Part shown: one piece after another, positions 39,166 through 49,192 of the stretch
How positions within the stretch are numbered: the first letter of the stretch is position 1
Layout: every line of letters begins with the position of its first letter
Assembly: GCA_005881575.1 (NCBI GenBank)
Contig: VBCA01000035.1
Span: forward strand, 1-51,998
Direction: 5' to 3'
Length of the DNA: 51,998 bases
DNA from: Betaproteobacteria bacterium
GTDB taxonomy: Bacteria > Pseudomonadota > Gammaproteobacteria > Burkholderiales > SG8-39
Notes under the pieces: model-generated
The model's database searches: none
Seen by the model: the letters and a program-made list of their open reading frames with translations, nothing else
What the model was told of the DNA's origin: nothing
Program-made: the position numbers and the translations under genes

Positions 39166-40091
39166 GACAGTGACGCGAGAATGGCGTCTGCGCCCAGCGC
39201 ACGCAATTTCGCCGCGATCATCTCACCCAGTTCCTCCGGCGCCGCGATCGGGCCGCTCAAATCCGCGCGCACCACTCTGCTGCCATCGGGCATCGCCACC
39301 AGGCCGCGCAGGCGAATCTGCGCCCCGCTTGTCACGGCGTATGCCGCGAGCGGTAGCTGGCAATCGCCCGACAATGCGCGGCTCAGCGCTCGCTCGGCGC
39401 GCACGCAGGCCGTAGTGTCGGAGTCTCCGAGCGGAGCCAGGCGCTGCCGCAGTTCGCCTCGGTCCGCCCGGCACTCGATCACGAGCGCGCCCTGCCCGGG
39501 CGCGGGCAAGCTCTGCTCGGGCTCGAGCATCGCCCGGATTCGAGCGGCAAGGCCGAGCCGTTTGAGCCCTGCCGCGGCGAGCACGACTGCCTGGAATTCT
39601 TCCCGGTCGAGCTTCGCCAAGCGCGTGTCGAGGTTGCCGCGCAGGGGTTTCACCTGCAGCCCCGGATGGCGCTCGCGCAACTGCGCCTCGCGCCGCAGGC
39701 TGGACGTTCCAACGATGCTTCGCGAAGGCAACGCTTCGAGGCTCGCGCTCAGGTTCGACACGAAGCAGTCGCGCGGGTCTTCTCTCGCGGAGATCGCAGC
39801 CAGACAAAAGATCTCGGGCAGGCGCATCGGCACGTCCTTCGCGGAGTGCACTGCAATATCGGCCCGCCCGTCCTCGAGCGCGGCCTCGAGCTCCTTGACG
39901 AAAAGGCCCTTTCCGCCGATCTGGGCGAGCGGCCGATCGACGATCTGGTCGCCTCGCGTCGTGATTCCGAGGATGCTCACCTCGCAATGCGGATACAGGC
40001 GCTTGAGCTCGCCCGCGACGTGCTCGGACTGCCACATCGCGAGCCGGCTCCTGCGCGACGCGATGACGATTCGTTCGGAATCCCGACTCAA
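39162..40091 (-). CDS. hemC: Porphobilinogen deaminase
   Basis: Joins four porphobilinogens to hydroxymethylbilane. The 309-residue protein has [20 protein letters not shown] (81-88), [11 protein letters not shown] and the dipyrromethane-cofactor Cys244 in [10 protein letters not shown]. It is preceded, on the same strand, by the algZ-algR pair with a gap of nine bases. Confidence 0.97.
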   Translation of the reverse strand: MSRDSERIVIASRRSRLAMWQSEHVAGELKRLYPHCEVSILGITTRGDQIVDRPLAQIGGKGLFVKELEAALEDGRADIAVHSAKDVPMRLPEIFCLAAISAREDPRDCFVSNLSASLEALPSRSIVGTSSLRREAQLRERHPGLQVKPLRGNLDTRLAKLDREEFQAVVLAAAGLKRLGLAARIRAMLEPEQSLPAPGQGALVIECRADRGELRQRLAPLGDSDTTACVRAERALSRALSGDCQLPLAAYAVTSGAQIRLRGLVAMPDGSRVVRADLSGPIAAPEELGEMIAAKLRALGADAILASLS

Positions 40092-40100
40092 CTCTCGTCC

Positions 40101-40853
40101 CTAGCTTACCAGCGCCTTGACCTGAGCCCATTGCCTGCGGCTCACCGCCAGCCTTTCGTCGAGCCCCTCGAGGACCACGGACCATCCGGCTTCACTCTCG
40201 CTCTCGGCGCCGCGCTCGACGCCGCGTATCCACCGCCGCGCCACCAGGCAATTGCGGTGAATCCGCACGAACACCCCGCTGAATTCCTGCTCGAGCTGCG
40301 TCAGCGACTCCTCGATCAAGTGCTCGCCGGTGCGGGTCCGCACGGTGACGTATTTGAGCTCGGCTCTGAGGTAAATCACGTCCGAGACACGGACCAGAGT
40401 CATGCGTCCGCGCTCGGCAACGCTGAAAAAACGCCGCGGAGCCGGATCGATGCTCTCGAGCACGCCGCGCGCCAAGCGTGCGCCGTTTGCGGCCTTCTTC
40501 AGAGCGGTGAGAAGCCGCATCGCGCGAACCGGCTTGGTCAGGTAGTCGACGGCGTTGACCTCGAACGCCTCGACCGCGTAGCGATCGTGCGCAGTCACGA
40601 AAATCACTGCGGGCGGCCGCTCCAGAACTTGCAGATGCCTTGCGAATTCGATGCCGCTCATCTCAGGCATGTGGATGTCGACCAGGACGACCTCCGCTCC
40701 CGCCGCGGCGATGATTTGCAGCCCCTCCACGCCGTTCGCCGCTTCGCCCGCAATGGAATGAGGCAGTTCTTCGCGGCAGTCCTCCAGAAGCTCGCGCAAG
40801 CGGTTGCGGGCCGGTTCTTCGTCGTCGATGATGACTACTCGGAGAAGGTTCAT
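40101..40853 (-). CDS. algR: LytTR-type response regulator (AlgR family)
   Basis: A 250-residue response regulator: receiver domain with Asp10, Asp11, phospho-acceptor Asp59 (VDIHMPEMSG) and Lys107 (YLTKPV), then a LytTR DNA-binding domain (about 140-245) with YVTVRT and RIHRNCLVARRWI. The partner kinase is the overlapping upstream gene. In Pseudomonas AlgR controls alginate, type IV pili and virulence; targets here are unknown. Confidence 0.93.
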   Translation of the reverse strand: MNLLRVVIIDDEEPARNRLRELLEDCREELPHSIAGEAANGVEGLQIIAAAGAEVVLVDIHMPEMSGIEFARHLQVLERPPAVIFVTAHDRYAVEAFEVNAVDYLTKPVRAMRLLTALKKAANGARLARGVLESIDPAPRRFFSVAERGRMTLVRVSDVIYLRAELKYVTVRTRTGEHLIEESLTQLEQEFSGVFVRIHRNCLVARRWIRGVERGAESESEAGWSVVLEGLDERLAVSRRQWAQVKALVS

Positions 40854-41863
40854 AGGCTGGTGCGATAGGGCATCGCGATGCCGATTTCGAAGCGGCCGTC
40901 GGCGATGCGCGTGTCCAGGCTCGCCTCGACGTCGAAATGGAGCTGCAGCCGCTCGCGGATGTTGGCAAGGGCCATGTGATTTCCCTGGCGATGCTGATAG
41001 TCCTCGTGGTAGGGATTGGCCAAATGCAGCCAGAGGCGGTCGTCGCGGCGTTCGATGCGCACTTCGATTATCCCGGGCGCGGTTCCCGGCTCGATTCCGT
41101 GGTAGACGGCGTTTTCCACCAGGGGCTGCAGGAGCATCGGCGGCACCAGAGCATTCTCGATGGCCGGATCCAGCCGCCAATGGACACTGAGACGCTCACC
41201 CAGGCGCAGCTGCTCCAGGTTGAGATACTGACGGCACAACGAGAGCTCGTCTCCGAGAGTGATCAGCTTACGGTTGTCGACCATGACGGTGCGGAACAGC
41301 TCCGCCAGATCCTCCAGAGCGCCCTCGGCTCGCTTCGGATCCTTGCGAATGAGGGAAAGCACGGCATTCAGCGTGTTGAAAAGAAAATGCGGCCGGATGC
41401 GAGCCTGAAGCGCCTGCAGCCGCGCCTCGGAAATCGCCGGCGAGAATGCGCGGTTGCGAAGGTGAAAATACCAAGCGATCGCCCCTGTCCCCAGCGCCGC
41501 GTGGCCGAGGCTCCACGCGAGTTCGCGCCACTCGCCGCTTTCGCCGAGCAGGGACTGGAACGGAAAGAGCGCCGCGGTTACCGCAAGCACAATCGCAAGG
41601 ACTGCCAGCAGACCCTGAACGTACGCGAGCCGCTCGAGCAGCGTGGATCCCGCATAAAGCAAGATCACCACGACGAGCAATATGGGTTCGAGCGACCCTG
41701 CGATCTCGGTGACTTTTGCGGCGAACTCGCCGATCTCCCGCGAGCGCGCCAGGGCGAAAAGCAGGGCGAGCGCGTTGACCGAAAGCAGGATGCGCGATAT
41801 CACGCCCAGATTGCGGAAGTCCGGCAGGGCGTCGGGCAGGTCGTTTTGCCGTATACTTTGCAC
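40850..41863 (-). CDS. algZ: LytS-type sensor histidine kinase (AlgZ/FimS family)
   Basis: A 337-residue membrane kinase with four to five N-terminal helices (about 20-135), the His_kinase motif [12 protein letters not shown] (His159) and a C-terminal HATPase ([25 protein letters not shown]). GTG 41863 lacks a clear ribosome-binding site, so the start is uncertain. A 22-base palindrome sits at this start. It overlaps algR by four bases. Confidence 0.9.
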   Translation of the reverse strand: MQSIRQNDLPDALPDFRNLGVISRILLSVNALALLFALARSREIGEFAAKVTEIAGSLEPILLVVVILLYAGSTLLERLAYVQGLLAVLAIVLAVTAALFPFQSLLGESGEWRELAWSLGHAALGTGAIAWYFHLRNRAFSPAISEARLQALQARIRPHFLFNTLNAVLSLIRKDPKRAEGALEDLAELFRTVMVDNRKLITLGDELSLCRQYLNLEQLRLGERLSVHWRLDPAIENALVPPMLLQPLVENAVYHGIEPGTAPGIIEVRIERRDDRLWLHLANPYHEDYQHRQGNHMALANIRERLQLHFDVEASLDTRIADGRFEIGIAMPYRTSL

Positions 41864-41883
41864 TTTTGTGCGGACGCAAAAGT
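41862..41883. promoter_or_regulatory. Palindrome between algZ and argH
   Basis: Perfect 7-base arms ACTTTTG (41862-41868) and CAAAAGT (41877-41883) flank an 8-base centre. It covers the predicted algZ start and lies about 60 bases before argH, just after a TATACT (41852-41857, plus strand). It does not match an ArgR box. It could be an operator, or the real algZ start may lie elsewhere. Confidence 0.4.
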
Positions 41884-41941
41884 CGACGCTTGCGGCGATG
41901 AGCCGCGCGCTTCACGACTTCGGTGCATTTTACAGGCAACC

Positions 41942-43351
41942 ATGGCAGCGAAGCCCAAGCCCGGCAAGAAGCTCTGGTCCGGGCGGTTCGCCGAACCGGT
42001 ATCCGAGCTCGTCAAGCGCTACACCGCCTCGGTGCGGTTTGACCGGCGCCTCGCCGCCCACGACATCCGGGCGTCCCTTGCTCACGCGCGCATGCTGCGC
42101 GCCGTTAGGATTCTGACGACCGCGGATCTCAAGGCGATCGAGCGCGGCCTTTCAAGGATCTCCCGCGAGATAGAAACGGGACGCTTTCGCTGGTCGCTCG
42201 CGGCCGAGGACGTCCACGTCAACATCGAGCGGCGGCTGATCGCTCTCGTCGGGGAGGCGGGAAAACGCCTGCACACCGCGCGTTCGCGCAACGATCAGGT
42301 CGCGACCGATCTGCGTCTGTGGCTGCGCGAAGCGATCGACGAGATCGGAGGCCTGCTGCGAGCTGTGCAGCGGGGACTCGTCGATCAGGCCGAAAAACAT
42401 GCCGCCACCGTGATGCCGGGTTTCACCCACCTGCAGGTCGCTCAACCGGTCACTTTCGGGCACCACCTGCTCGCGTATTTTGAGATGCTCGAGCGCGACC
42501 GCGCGCGCCTTTCCGACTGCCGGCGGCGCGTGAACTGCCTCCCGCTCGGGGCGGCTGCGCTCGCCGGAACCTCCTTTCCGATCGACCGCGAGAAGGTCGC
42601 GCGCGAGCTGGGGTTCGAATCGGTGAGCGGAAACTCGCTCGACGCGGTCTCCGACCGGGATTTCGCGATCGAATTCTGCGCCTGCGCCGCGCTCGCGATG
42701 ATCCATCTCTCGCGCTTGTCCGAAGAGCTGATTCTCTGGAGCAATCCGCGCTTCGGTTTCGTCGCCCTGCCGGATCGCTTTTGCACCGGCTCGTCCATCA
42801 TGCCCCAGAAGAAGAATCCCGACGTTCCGGAGCTCGCGCGCGGCAAGACCGGTAGAGTCGCGGGCGATCTCGTCGCGCTGCTTACCTTGATGAAGGGACA
42901 AGCTCTTGCTTACAACAAGGACAATCAGGAGGACAAGGAGCCGCTGTTCGACGCGGCGGACACCCTGCGCGATACGCTCGCCGTCTTCTCCGAATTGATC
43001 GCCGGCATCCAGGTCAACGCGGCTGCGATGCAGGCTGCGGCCAAGGAAGGCTTCGCCACGGCGACAGACTTCGCCGACTACCTGGTAAGGAAGGGAGTCG
43101 CGTTTCGCGACGCTCACCAAGCCGTCGCGCGGGCGGTGCGCTTCGCCGAAAAATCGGGCCTGGGTCTGGAGCAGTTGCCGCTCCCGGAGATGCGGCGTTT
43201 TTCCTCCAAAGTGGAAAAGGACGTCTACCGCGTGCTCACGCCCGAGGGCTCGGTCGCCAGCCGCTCGCACATCGGCGGCACCGCGCCCGCGCAAGTGCGT
43301 GCGGCGATCAGGCGCGCGCGCAAGTTGCTGAAGGCCGACGCGGCACCGTGA
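41942..43351 (+). CDS. argH: Argininosuccinate lyase
   Basis: Last step of arginine synthesis, releasing fumarate. The 469-residue protein begins with [11 protein letters not shown] and has [23 protein letters not shown], the catalytic-loop [12 protein letters not shown] and QAVARAV near the end. I chose ATG 41942; the long open frame upstream to 40937 is antisense to algZ and not coding. It is divergent from algZ. Confidence 0.97.
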   Translation: MAAKPKPGKKLWSGRFAEPVSELVKRYTASVRFDRRLAAHDIRASLAHARMLRAVRILTTADLKAIERGLSRISREIETGRFRWSLAAEDVHVNIERRLIALVGEAGKRLHTARSRNDQVATDLRLWLREAIDEIGGLLRAVQRGLVDQAEKHAATVMPGFTHLQVAQPVTFGHHLLAYFEMLERDRARLSDCRRRVNCLPLGAAALAGTSFPIDREKVARELGFESVSGNSLDAVSDRDFAIEFCACAALAMIHLSRLSEELILWSNPRFGFVALPDRFCTGSSIMPQKKNPDVPELARGKTGRVAGDLVALLTLMKGQALAYNKDNQEDKEPLFDAADTLRDTLAVFSELIAGIQVNAAAMQAAAKEGFATATDFADYLVRKGVAFRDAHQAVARAVRFAEKSGLGLEQLPLPEMRRFSSKVEKDVYRVLTPEGSVASRSHIGGTAPAQVRAAIRRARKLLKADAAP

Positions 43352-43361
43352 TCTTGCAGTG

Positions 43362-44249
43362 ATGGGAGGCCCATCGGGCGAGCTTCTCGCCGCACTGCAG
43401 ACATCCGTTTCAGATGTCGCGGGCTCGTTCCGAATCGAGCGCACGAGGCCTGTCGCGGGAGGCTGCATCCACCGTTGCTTCATACTCGAGGGTGGCGGGC
43501 GCAGATACTTCGCCAAGACAAACGACCGCTCGGCACTCGACAGTTTCGCCGCCGAGGCCGACGGCCTCGCGGCGCTCGCCGCAGCCGGTGCCCGGGTTCC
43601 CGCCACGCTGTGCCAGGGACAAGCGGGTGAGCAGGCATTCCTCGTGCTCGAGCACCTTGAGCTGCGCGGAAACGGGGATTACGCCGCCCTGGGGCGCTCG
43701 CTCGCCGCGGTGCACTCGGTCCACGGCGAAGCCTTCGGGTGGCACCGGGACAATTACATTGGAGGAACGGCGCAGCTCAACCGGAGATCATCTTCCTGGA
43801 GCGACTTCTGGCGCGAAGCACGGCTGGGACCTCAGCTCGAGCTGGCGAGGAAAAACGCCCTCGGGAGGGATCTCGTAGAAAAGGGGGAGCGGCTTGCCGA
43901 AGGGCTGCCCCGACTGCTTTCTCCGCATGCGCCCGCTGCATCGCTCCTGCATGGCGATCTGTGGAGTGGAAATGCGGGCTTTCTCGCCGACGGCGCGCCG
44001 GTGCTTTTCGACCCGGCGGTTTATCGGGGAGACCGCGAAGCGGACCTTGCCATGACCGAACTGTTCGGCGGATTTCCGCAGGCTTTCTATTCCGCCTACG
44101 CGGAAGCTGCGCCCCCCGCTCAAGGCTACGCCGTCAGAAAGATGCTGTACAACCTGTACCACGTGCTCAACCACGCGAATCTGTTCGGCGGCGGCTACGC
44201 GGGACAAGCGAAAGCGATGATCGAGCGCCTCCTTGCGGAACTGCGATAA
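43362..44249 (+). CDS. Fructosamine/ketosamine kinase family protein
   Basis: A 295-residue kinase of the fructosamine-3-kinase family, which phosphorylates sugar adducts on proteins or small amines and so reverses glycation. It has VAGGCIHRCF at the start, YFAKTN (ATP Lys), FGWHRDNYIGG and the catalytic HGDLWSGNAGF, then LFDPAVYRGDREADLAMTELFGGF. The natural substrate in bacteria is mostly unknown. ATG 43362 is preceded in frame by GTG 43359. It lies 10 bases after argH; gloA elsewhere in the window also deals with reactive carbonyls. Confidence 0.9.
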   Translation: MGGPSGELLAALQTSVSDVAGSFRIERTRPVAGGCIHRCFILEGGGRRYFAKTNDRSALDSFAAEADGLAALAAAGARVPATLCQGQAGEQAFLVLEHLELRGNGDYAALGRSLAAVHSVHGEAFGWHRDNYIGGTAQLNRRSSSWSDFWREARLGPQLELARKNALGRDLVEKGERLAEGLPRLLSPHAPAASLLHGDLWSGNAGFLADGAPVLFDPAVYRGDREADLAMTELFGGFPQAFYSAYAEAAPPAQGYAVRKMLYNLYHVLNHANLFGGGYAGQAKAMIERLLAELR

Positions 44250-44266
44250 GGCGATCGGTGTTCCGA

Positions 44267-44590
44267 CTAAGAGGGGGTTTTTTCCCCGGTGAGGAGCTTC
44301 TGCAACTCCCCGGACTGATACATCTCGCGCATGATGTCGGAACCGCCCACGAACTCTCCGTTGACGTAGAGCTGGGGGATGGTGGGCCAATTGGCGTATT
44401 CCTTGATGCCCTGTCGGATTTCCGGTTCTTCGAGCACGTTGACCGTAAACACCCGCTCGACCCCGCAGGCTTTCAGGATCTGCACGGCGCTGGCGGAGAA
44501 CCCGCACTGCGGAAACTGAGGAGTCCCCTTCATATAGAGAACGACGGGGTTTCCGGTGACTTGCTGTCTGATGCGTTCTTGCGCGTCCAT
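44267..44590 (-). CDS. grxD: Monothiol glutaredoxin (Grx4/GrxD)
   Basis: Carries or delivers [2Fe-2S] clusters, using glutathione. The 107-residue protein has the CGFS motif (Cys29 to Ser32), WPTIPQLYVNGEFVGGSDI for glutathione and the cis-Pro. It is last of the hemA-prfA-prmC-grxD run, 61 bases after prmC, and convergent with the kinase gene. Confidence 0.97.
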   Translation of the reverse strand: MDAQERIRQQVTGNPVVLYMKGTPQFPQCGFSASAVQILKACGVERVFTVNVLEEPEIRQGIKEYANWPTIPQLYVNGEFVGGSDIMREMYQSGELQKLLTGEKTPS

Positions 44591-44651
44591 GATGAACCCT
44601 CAAATACCTGATAAAAATCGTCGGGAATTGTACCGCTCGCCCTGAACGCGG

Positions 44652-45503
44652 TCAACCGCGCCAAACGCCCGCGCACACGCGCGGTAATCCAGCAAGGTCG
44701 CGAAAATCGGCGACCTCGGCGTAGCCAAGCGCGCTGAGGAGCTCGGCCGAGCGACCTCCCTGATCGTGGCCGTGCTCCATGAGCAAGGAGCCGCCTGGCC
44801 GAAGCCGGTTTTGCGCGCCGGTAGCGATCTCCCGGATGCAGGCAAGCCCGTCCTCGCCTCCGACCAGCGCGAGGCGCGGCTCGAAGCGCAAGTCCTCGCG
44901 CTCGAGATGAATGTCTCCCGCCGGAACATACGGCGGGTTGGACACGATCAGATCGAATTGCCCCGGCGCGAGCGCGTCAAACCAGTCGCTGAGAACGAAG
45001 TCGATTTCGGCCCCGTGGTCGCGCGCGTTGCGCCGCGCGAGAGCGAGGGCCGCCTCGGAAACATCGGTGGCGACGATCGCCAACCCCGGCCGCTCCCTCG
45101 CCAGAGCGATGGCGATCGCGCCGCTGCCCGTTCCGAGCTCCAGCACGCGCCCCGGGGCACCCGAAGGAAGGCGATCGAGCGCAAGCTCGACGAGGCGCTC
45201 GGTTTCCGGGCGGGGGATCAGGACCGCCGGGGTCACTCGCAGCGCCAGGCCGTAGAACTCGCGCCAGCCCGTAATGTGGCAAACGGGTTCGCCCGCGCGT
45301 CGCCGTGCGAGGAGGGCGCGCGCAGAGCGCGCCCCGGACGAATCGATCGTTTCTTCGGCGTGGGCGAGGAGCCAGACGCGCTCGCAGCCCAGGATGGAGC
45401 AGATCAACAGCTCGGCTTCCAACCGCGGCAGTCCGCACTCGCGCAGCAAGCCGCCTATCGTCGCGCCGGTTTCGACCGTACTCACCGCGGGACTTTCCTT
45501 CAT
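44652..45503 (-). CDS. prmC: Peptide chain release factor N5-glutamine methyltransferase
   Basis: Methylates the glutamine of the GGQ motif in RF1 and RF2. The 283-residue protein has [19 protein letters not shown], the SAM motif [15 protein letters not shown] (121-135) and the catalytic NPPY (189-192). It starts within the stop of prfA, its substrate gene (ATGA). The frame is open upstream inside prfA but not used. Confidence 0.96.
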   Translation of the reverse strand: MKESPAVSTVETGATIGGLLRECGLPRLEAELLICSILGCERVWLLAHAEETIDSSGARSARALLARRRAGEPVCHITGWREFYGLALRVTPAVLIPRPETERLVELALDRLPSGAPGRVLELGTGSGAIAIALARERPGLAIVATDVSEAALALARRNARDHGAEIDFVLSDWFDALAPGQFDLIVSNPPYVPAGDIHLEREDLRFEPRLALVGGEDGLACIREIATGAQNRLRPGGSLLMEHGHDQGGRSAELLSALGYAEVADFRDLAGLPRVCAGVWRG

Positions 45504-46582
45504 CGCTCTTCGGCGAACGCGGCGAGCTGCTCGGTCTGGTGCTCTGCGAGCAGCGCCTGCGTCAGCTGCGAAAGATCGCCGTCCATGATGTCGTTGATCT
45601 TGTAGAGGGTGAGACCGATGCGGTGGTCGGTGACCCTCCCTTGCGGAAAATTGTAGGTGCGGATGCGCTCGGAACGGTCGCCCGAGCCGATCAGGGATTT
45701 GCGCGTGGCGGCTTCCTTCGCCTGCTGCTCGCGTCTCTGCTTGTCCTTGATGCGCGCCGCGAGCACCGCGAGCGCCTTTTCCTTGTTCTTGTGTTGCGAA
45801 CGCGCGTCCTGGCATTCCACGACGATTCCGGTCGGAAGATGCGTGACGCGCACGGCGGAGTCGGTCTTGTTGACGTGCTGCCCGCCGGCGCCCGAAGCGC
45901 GGTAGGTGTCGATGCGAAGGTCCGAGGGATTCAGCACGACGTCGCCGATCGCGCTCGCCTCGGGCAGGACCGCGACCGTGCAGGCGGAGGTGTGGATGCG
46001 CCCTTGCGTCTCGGTGGCGGGCACTCTCTGGACGCGGTGGCCGCCGGACTCGAACTTGAGCTTGGAGTAAGCGCCCTGCCCGATCACGCGCGCGATGATC
46101 TCCTTGTACCCGCCGGCGTCACCCGGAGACTCGGATATCACCTCCACCTGCCAGCCCTGGCGTTCCGCGTAGCGCGAATACATGCGGAAGAGGTCGCCCG
46201 CGAAGAGCGCCGACTCGTCTCCGCCGGTCCCGGCGCGGATCTCGAGGAAGATGTTGCGCTCGTCGTTGGGGTCCTTGGGCAGGAGCAGCTGCTGCAGCTC
46301 CGATTCGAGCGCGACGAGCCGCTCGCGGCCTACTTTGATCTCGCTTTCCGCGTAGCTTCTCATCTCGGGATCGTCGAGCAGCTCCTGAGCTTCGGCGACG
46401 CGCTGCTCGGTGTCACGGTACGTGTTGAACAGCTCGACAATGGGCTCGAGCTCCGCATGCTCACGCGAAAGCTTGCGAAACTGGTCCAGGTCGCGGGTCG
46501 CATTCTCGGAAGATAGGAGCGCGTTGATGTCGAGGAGCCGCTGGCGCGCCTGATCGAGCTTGGCCGCGATGCTGGTCTTCAT
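45500..46582 (-). CDS. prfA: Peptide chain release factor 1
   Basis: Terminates at UAA and UAG. The 360-residue protein has the stop-codon-reading tripeptide PAT (188-190) and the catalytic GGQ (233-235) in [16 protein letters not shown] chose ATG 46582, which gives the family length; the frame stays open upstream through hemA in another frame. It lies 23 bases after hemA. Confidence 0.98.
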   Translation of the reverse strand: MKTSIAAKLDQARQRLLDINALLSSENATRDLDQFRKLSREHAELEPIVELFNTYRDTEQRVAEAQELLDDPEMRSYAESEIKVGRERLVALESELQQLLLPKDPNDERNIFLEIRAGTGGDESALFAGDLFRMYSRYAERQGWQVEVISESPGDAGGYKEIIARVIGQGAYSKLKFESGGHRVQRVPATETQGRIHTSACTVAVLPEASAIGDVVLNPSDLRIDTYRASGAGGQHVNKTDSAVRVTHLPTGIVVECQDARSQHKNKEKALAVLAARIKDKQRREQQAKEAATRKSLIGSGDRSERIRTYNFPQGRVTDHRIGLTLYKINDIMDGDLSQLTQALLAEHQTEQLAAFAEER

Positions 46583-46605
46583 CGATTCACGGGCAGACGC
46601 CCGGG

Positions 46606-47856
46606 TCAATCGCGCGCGCGAAGCTGATACAACCGCGCCACGAGTGCCTTCAGCGACTCGTCCGCTTCGCCGCCCTGGTTGAGCGCTTCGGTGGGTGCAT
46701 GCATCAGCTTGTTGGTGAGGCCCCGGGACAGCGCTTCGAGCACCGTCTTGGGGTCGTCGCCGCGGGCGAGCATGCGCACCGCGCGCTCGACTTCGAGGCG
46801 CCGCGCTTCCTCCGCGGATTCGCGCAGCTGGCGAATGAGCGGCACCATTTCGCGCGTCTTCATCCAATGCAGGAAAGAGCCGACCTGGGATTCAATGATT
46901 ACTTCGGCTTGAGCGACCGCGGATTGTCGCGCGTCGATGCCCTCGCGCACGGTCGCCGCGAGATCATCGATGGTGTAGAGAAATACGTCGTCCATCTCCG
47001 CCACCTCGGCTTCGATATCCCGGGGCACGGCGAGATCGACCATGAATACCGGGCGGTGGCGGCGGGCGCGGATGGTGCGCTCCATCGTACCCTTGCCGAT
47101 GATCGGTAGCGAGCTCGCCGTGCAGGAGACGATGATGTCGTACTCCGGCAAGCGCTCGGGCAGGTCGCGCAGCTCGATCGACTCCGCGTTGAAGCGGCGC
47201 GCGAGGGATTCCGCCCGCTCCAGCGTGCGGTTCGCGACCGCCATGCCGCGCGGCCGCTGCGCGGCGAAGTGCGTCGCGGCGAGCTCGATCATCTCGCCTG
47301 CACCGACCAGTAACACTTTCTGCTCGGCGAGGCTGGGAAATATCCGGCCGGCGAGTTTTACCGCGGCAGCCGCCATCGAGACGACGTTGGCGCCGATCCC
47401 GGTATTGCTGCGCACTTCCTTTGCCACGGCAAAAGAGCGCTGGAAGAGCTTATTGAGAAGCGTCCCAAGGGTACCGGCGGACTCGGCGACGCGAACTGCC
47501 TCTTTCATCTGTCCGAGGATCTGCGGCTCGCCGACCACCATGGAGTCGAGGCCGGAGGCGACTCGGAACGCGTGCCGCACCGCTTCGCCCTGCGGGAGGG
47601 TATATAGATAGGGCTTCAGTTCCTGGGGCTGGACGCGGTGATAGCCGGCGAGCCACTCGAGTGTGGCCTGCGGCTCGCCGAGCGCGCAGTAAATCTCTGT
47701 GCGATTGCAGGTCGAAAGGATTGCAGCCTCCCTGACCGGCTCGCGCAGAGTCAGCTCCGCAAGCGCCGATCGAAGGCGCTCGGCGTGAAACGCCACTCGC
47801 TCGCGTATCGCAAGGGGAGCGGTCTGGTGATTCAATCCGAGCGTGAATAGCTGCAT
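46606..47856 (-). CDS. hemA: Glutamyl-tRNA reductase
   Basis: First step of the C5 tetrapyrrole route, reducing glutamyl-tRNA to glutamate semialdehyde. This shows the organism uses C5 rather than the ALA synthase of alphaproteobacteria. The 416-residue protein has [13 protein letters not shown], the nucleophile Cys50 in [23 protein letters not shown] and [11 protein letters not shown] for NADPH. A perfect TATAAT (47888-47883, minus strand) lies 27 bases upstream of the ATG, with a poor -35. Confidence 0.97.
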   Translation of the reverse strand: MQLFTLGLNHQTAPLAIRERVAFHAERLRSALAELTLREPVREAAILSTCNRTEIYCALGEPQATLEWLAGYHRVQPQELKPYLYTLPQGEAVRHAFRVASGLDSMVVGEPQILGQMKEAVRVAESAGTLGTLLNKLFQRSFAVAKEVRSNTGIGANVVSMAAAAVKLAGRIFPSLAEQKVLLVGAGEMIELAATHFAAQRPRGMAVANRTLERAESLARRFNAESIELRDLPERLPEYDIIVSCTASSLPIIGKGTMERTIRARRHRPVFMVDLAVPRDIEAEVAEMDDVFLYTIDDLAATVREGIDARQSAVAQAEVIIESQVGSFLHWMKTREMVPLIRQLRESAEEARRLEVERAVRMLARGDDPKTVLEALSRGLTNKLMHAPTEALNQGGEADESLKALVARLYQLRARD

Positions 47857-47968
47857 GGCGAGAGCGGTCTACGTGACCTGCTATTATAAGCTAGCAAGTT
47901 CGGAGGCCCGCAGGAGCGACTGCGGCCAAGGTGTTCGGCCCAAACAATTTGCGTTGGGAGCAGCGAAT

Positions 47969-48913
47969 ATGACCGAGCTTCCTCCTCAGCTGCGACAGGT
48001 CCGGGACTTTTTCTTCAAACAGGCCCTGGCCTTGTCACCGGAGCGCACCTACATTCACCACCCGGAGCTCATCAAGAACCAGACGATCTTCCGGCTGGAG
48101 GATCTCCGCAAGCACCTCAACAATCCCTTCCTGGATCTGGACTTCGTGCAGATCATCGACCGCGGTCAACTGGTCGACTTGCGCGCCGCGCGTTGCTTCA
48201 AGGTCGTGCAACGTCGTCAGATCGAATTCGTCAACCGGCTTGTCCTACAGAAGCATCTGGAAAACGGAGCTGCCTGCCTGCTCGAGGGCGTCGACATCCT
48301 CGAGCCGCAGGTCAACCTGCTCGCTGCCTGCCTGGACCGGGCGCATTCGTGCACGTTCAGCAATGCAGTGGTGTTCTTTTCACAGCGCGGCAGCGAAGCG
48401 TATCGAGGGCATCTCGATACCGATGACGTGCTCGCAATTCATCTCGCGGGGGCAAAAAAGTGGCGCCTGCACCGACGCCAATCTCCCCGGCGGACGCACC
48501 TGGTCGAGCTGGGGGAGTCGGAAATGGGGCCGCTCGATGCCGAGCTGGTCATGCACGAGGGAGACGTATTGTTCCTGCGCAGCGGCACGCCGCACCAGGT
48601 CGAGACGGTCGGCGACTATTCCCTGCACCTTTCCTTTGACCTCTGCGACCGTGCCGTGGGCATCGAAACCCTGTTCGATCTACTGCTCAAGCGTTACGAC
48701 CGCGATTCCTTGCGGCCGTACGGCGCCGCACGCGACGTGCTCGAAAAAGTAGCTTCGCTGGGCCGAACCGAAGAATTCAGCCGCGAAATCGAAACCCTTC
48801 AGCAGCAGCACAAGGCAGGCTACGAAGAGTTCCGGCGATCGGTCGCCACGAGCCGCGTGAGTTTTTTTGATGCCCTCATCGCCGCGGAAGAAACCAGAAG
48901 CCAGCAGCGCTGA
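47969..48913 (+). CDS. JmjC/cupin-type Fe(II)/2-oxoglutarate oxygenase, substrate unknown
   Basis: A 314-residue protein with the JmjC/cupin_4 iron signature: His148 and Asp150 in GHLDTDDVLAIHL, and His209 in GTPHQVET. Lys164 in AGAKKWRLH could bind 2-oxoglutarate. The N-terminal 130 residues and a helical tail of about 85 flank the core. Relatives hydroxylate ribosomal proteins (RoxA/YcfD) or other proteins, but this is shorter and differs around the iron motif. ATG 47969 gives a natural start; the frame is open to 47843. It is divergent from hemA, with no partner gene. Confidence 0.82.
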   Translation: MTELPPQLRQVRDFFFKQALALSPERTYIHHPELIKNQTIFRLEDLRKHLNNPFLDLDFVQIIDRGQLVDLRAARCFKVVQRRQIEFVNRLVLQKHLENGAACLLEGVDILEPQVNLLAACLDRAHSCTFSNAVVFFSQRGSEAYRGHLDTDDVLAIHLAGAKKWRLHRRQSPRRTHLVELGESEMGPLDAELVMHEGDVLFLRSGTPHQVETVGDYSLHLSFDLCDRAVGIETLFDLLLKRYDRDSLRPYGAARDVLEKVASLGRTEEFSREIETLQQQHKAGYEEFRRSVATSRVSFFDALIAAEETRSQQR

Positions 48914-48935
48914 GCGGATAGAGGCGTCGGGTGGA

Positions 48936-49011
48936 TGGTGGCCAAGGCCGGAATCGAACCAGCGACACACGGATTTTCAGTCCGCTGCTCTACCAACTGA
49001 GCTACTTGGCC
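48936..49011 (-). tRNA. tRNA-Phe (GAA)
   Basis: A 76-base cloverleaf on the minus strand with encoded CCA. The acceptor GGCCAAG pairs with CTTGGCC; the anticodon arm GCGGA-CTGAAAA-TCCGT holds GAA, followed by A37, the expected target for MiaA and MiaB. The T arm is GCTGG-TTCGATT-CCGGC. Confidence 0.97.
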
Positions 49012-49056
49012 GGGCCGGTGCGTCCGGAAACCGGAGCGCGCGGAAAAGGAGCGCGG

Positions 49057-49086
49057 ATTATAAGGGGAAAGTCTCGAGACCGCCAA
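49057..49086 (-). promoter_or_regulatory. Promoter of tRNA-Phe
   Basis: On the minus strand TTGGCG (49086-49081), an 18-base spacer and a perfect TATAAT (49062-49057), then a GC-rich stretch (CCGCGCTCC) typical of stable-RNA promoters under stringent control. The start would be about 40 bases before the tRNA. Confidence 0.6.
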
Positions 49087-49138
49087 TAAGCGTGGCATTT
49101 CAACACTCTCTGCACCGAGAAATAGCCGGTCCTCCGAA

Positions 49139-49168
49139 CCAAAAAAAGCCCGCCTCAAGGGCGGGCTT
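49139..49168 (-). terminator. Rho-independent terminator after the MFS gene
   Basis: On the minus strand AAGCCCGCC, a 5-base loop and GGCGGGCTT form a perfect 9-base stem followed by a T run. It lies 25 bases after the transporter stop. Confidence 0.92.
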
Positions 49169-49192
49169 CCACTCGTCCGTTCGGTGCGGCGT

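Noticed and set aside
40937-43351. An 804-codon open frame ending in argH
   Set aside because: The first 335 codons are antisense to algZ and have antisense-like composition; ArgH begins at 41942.
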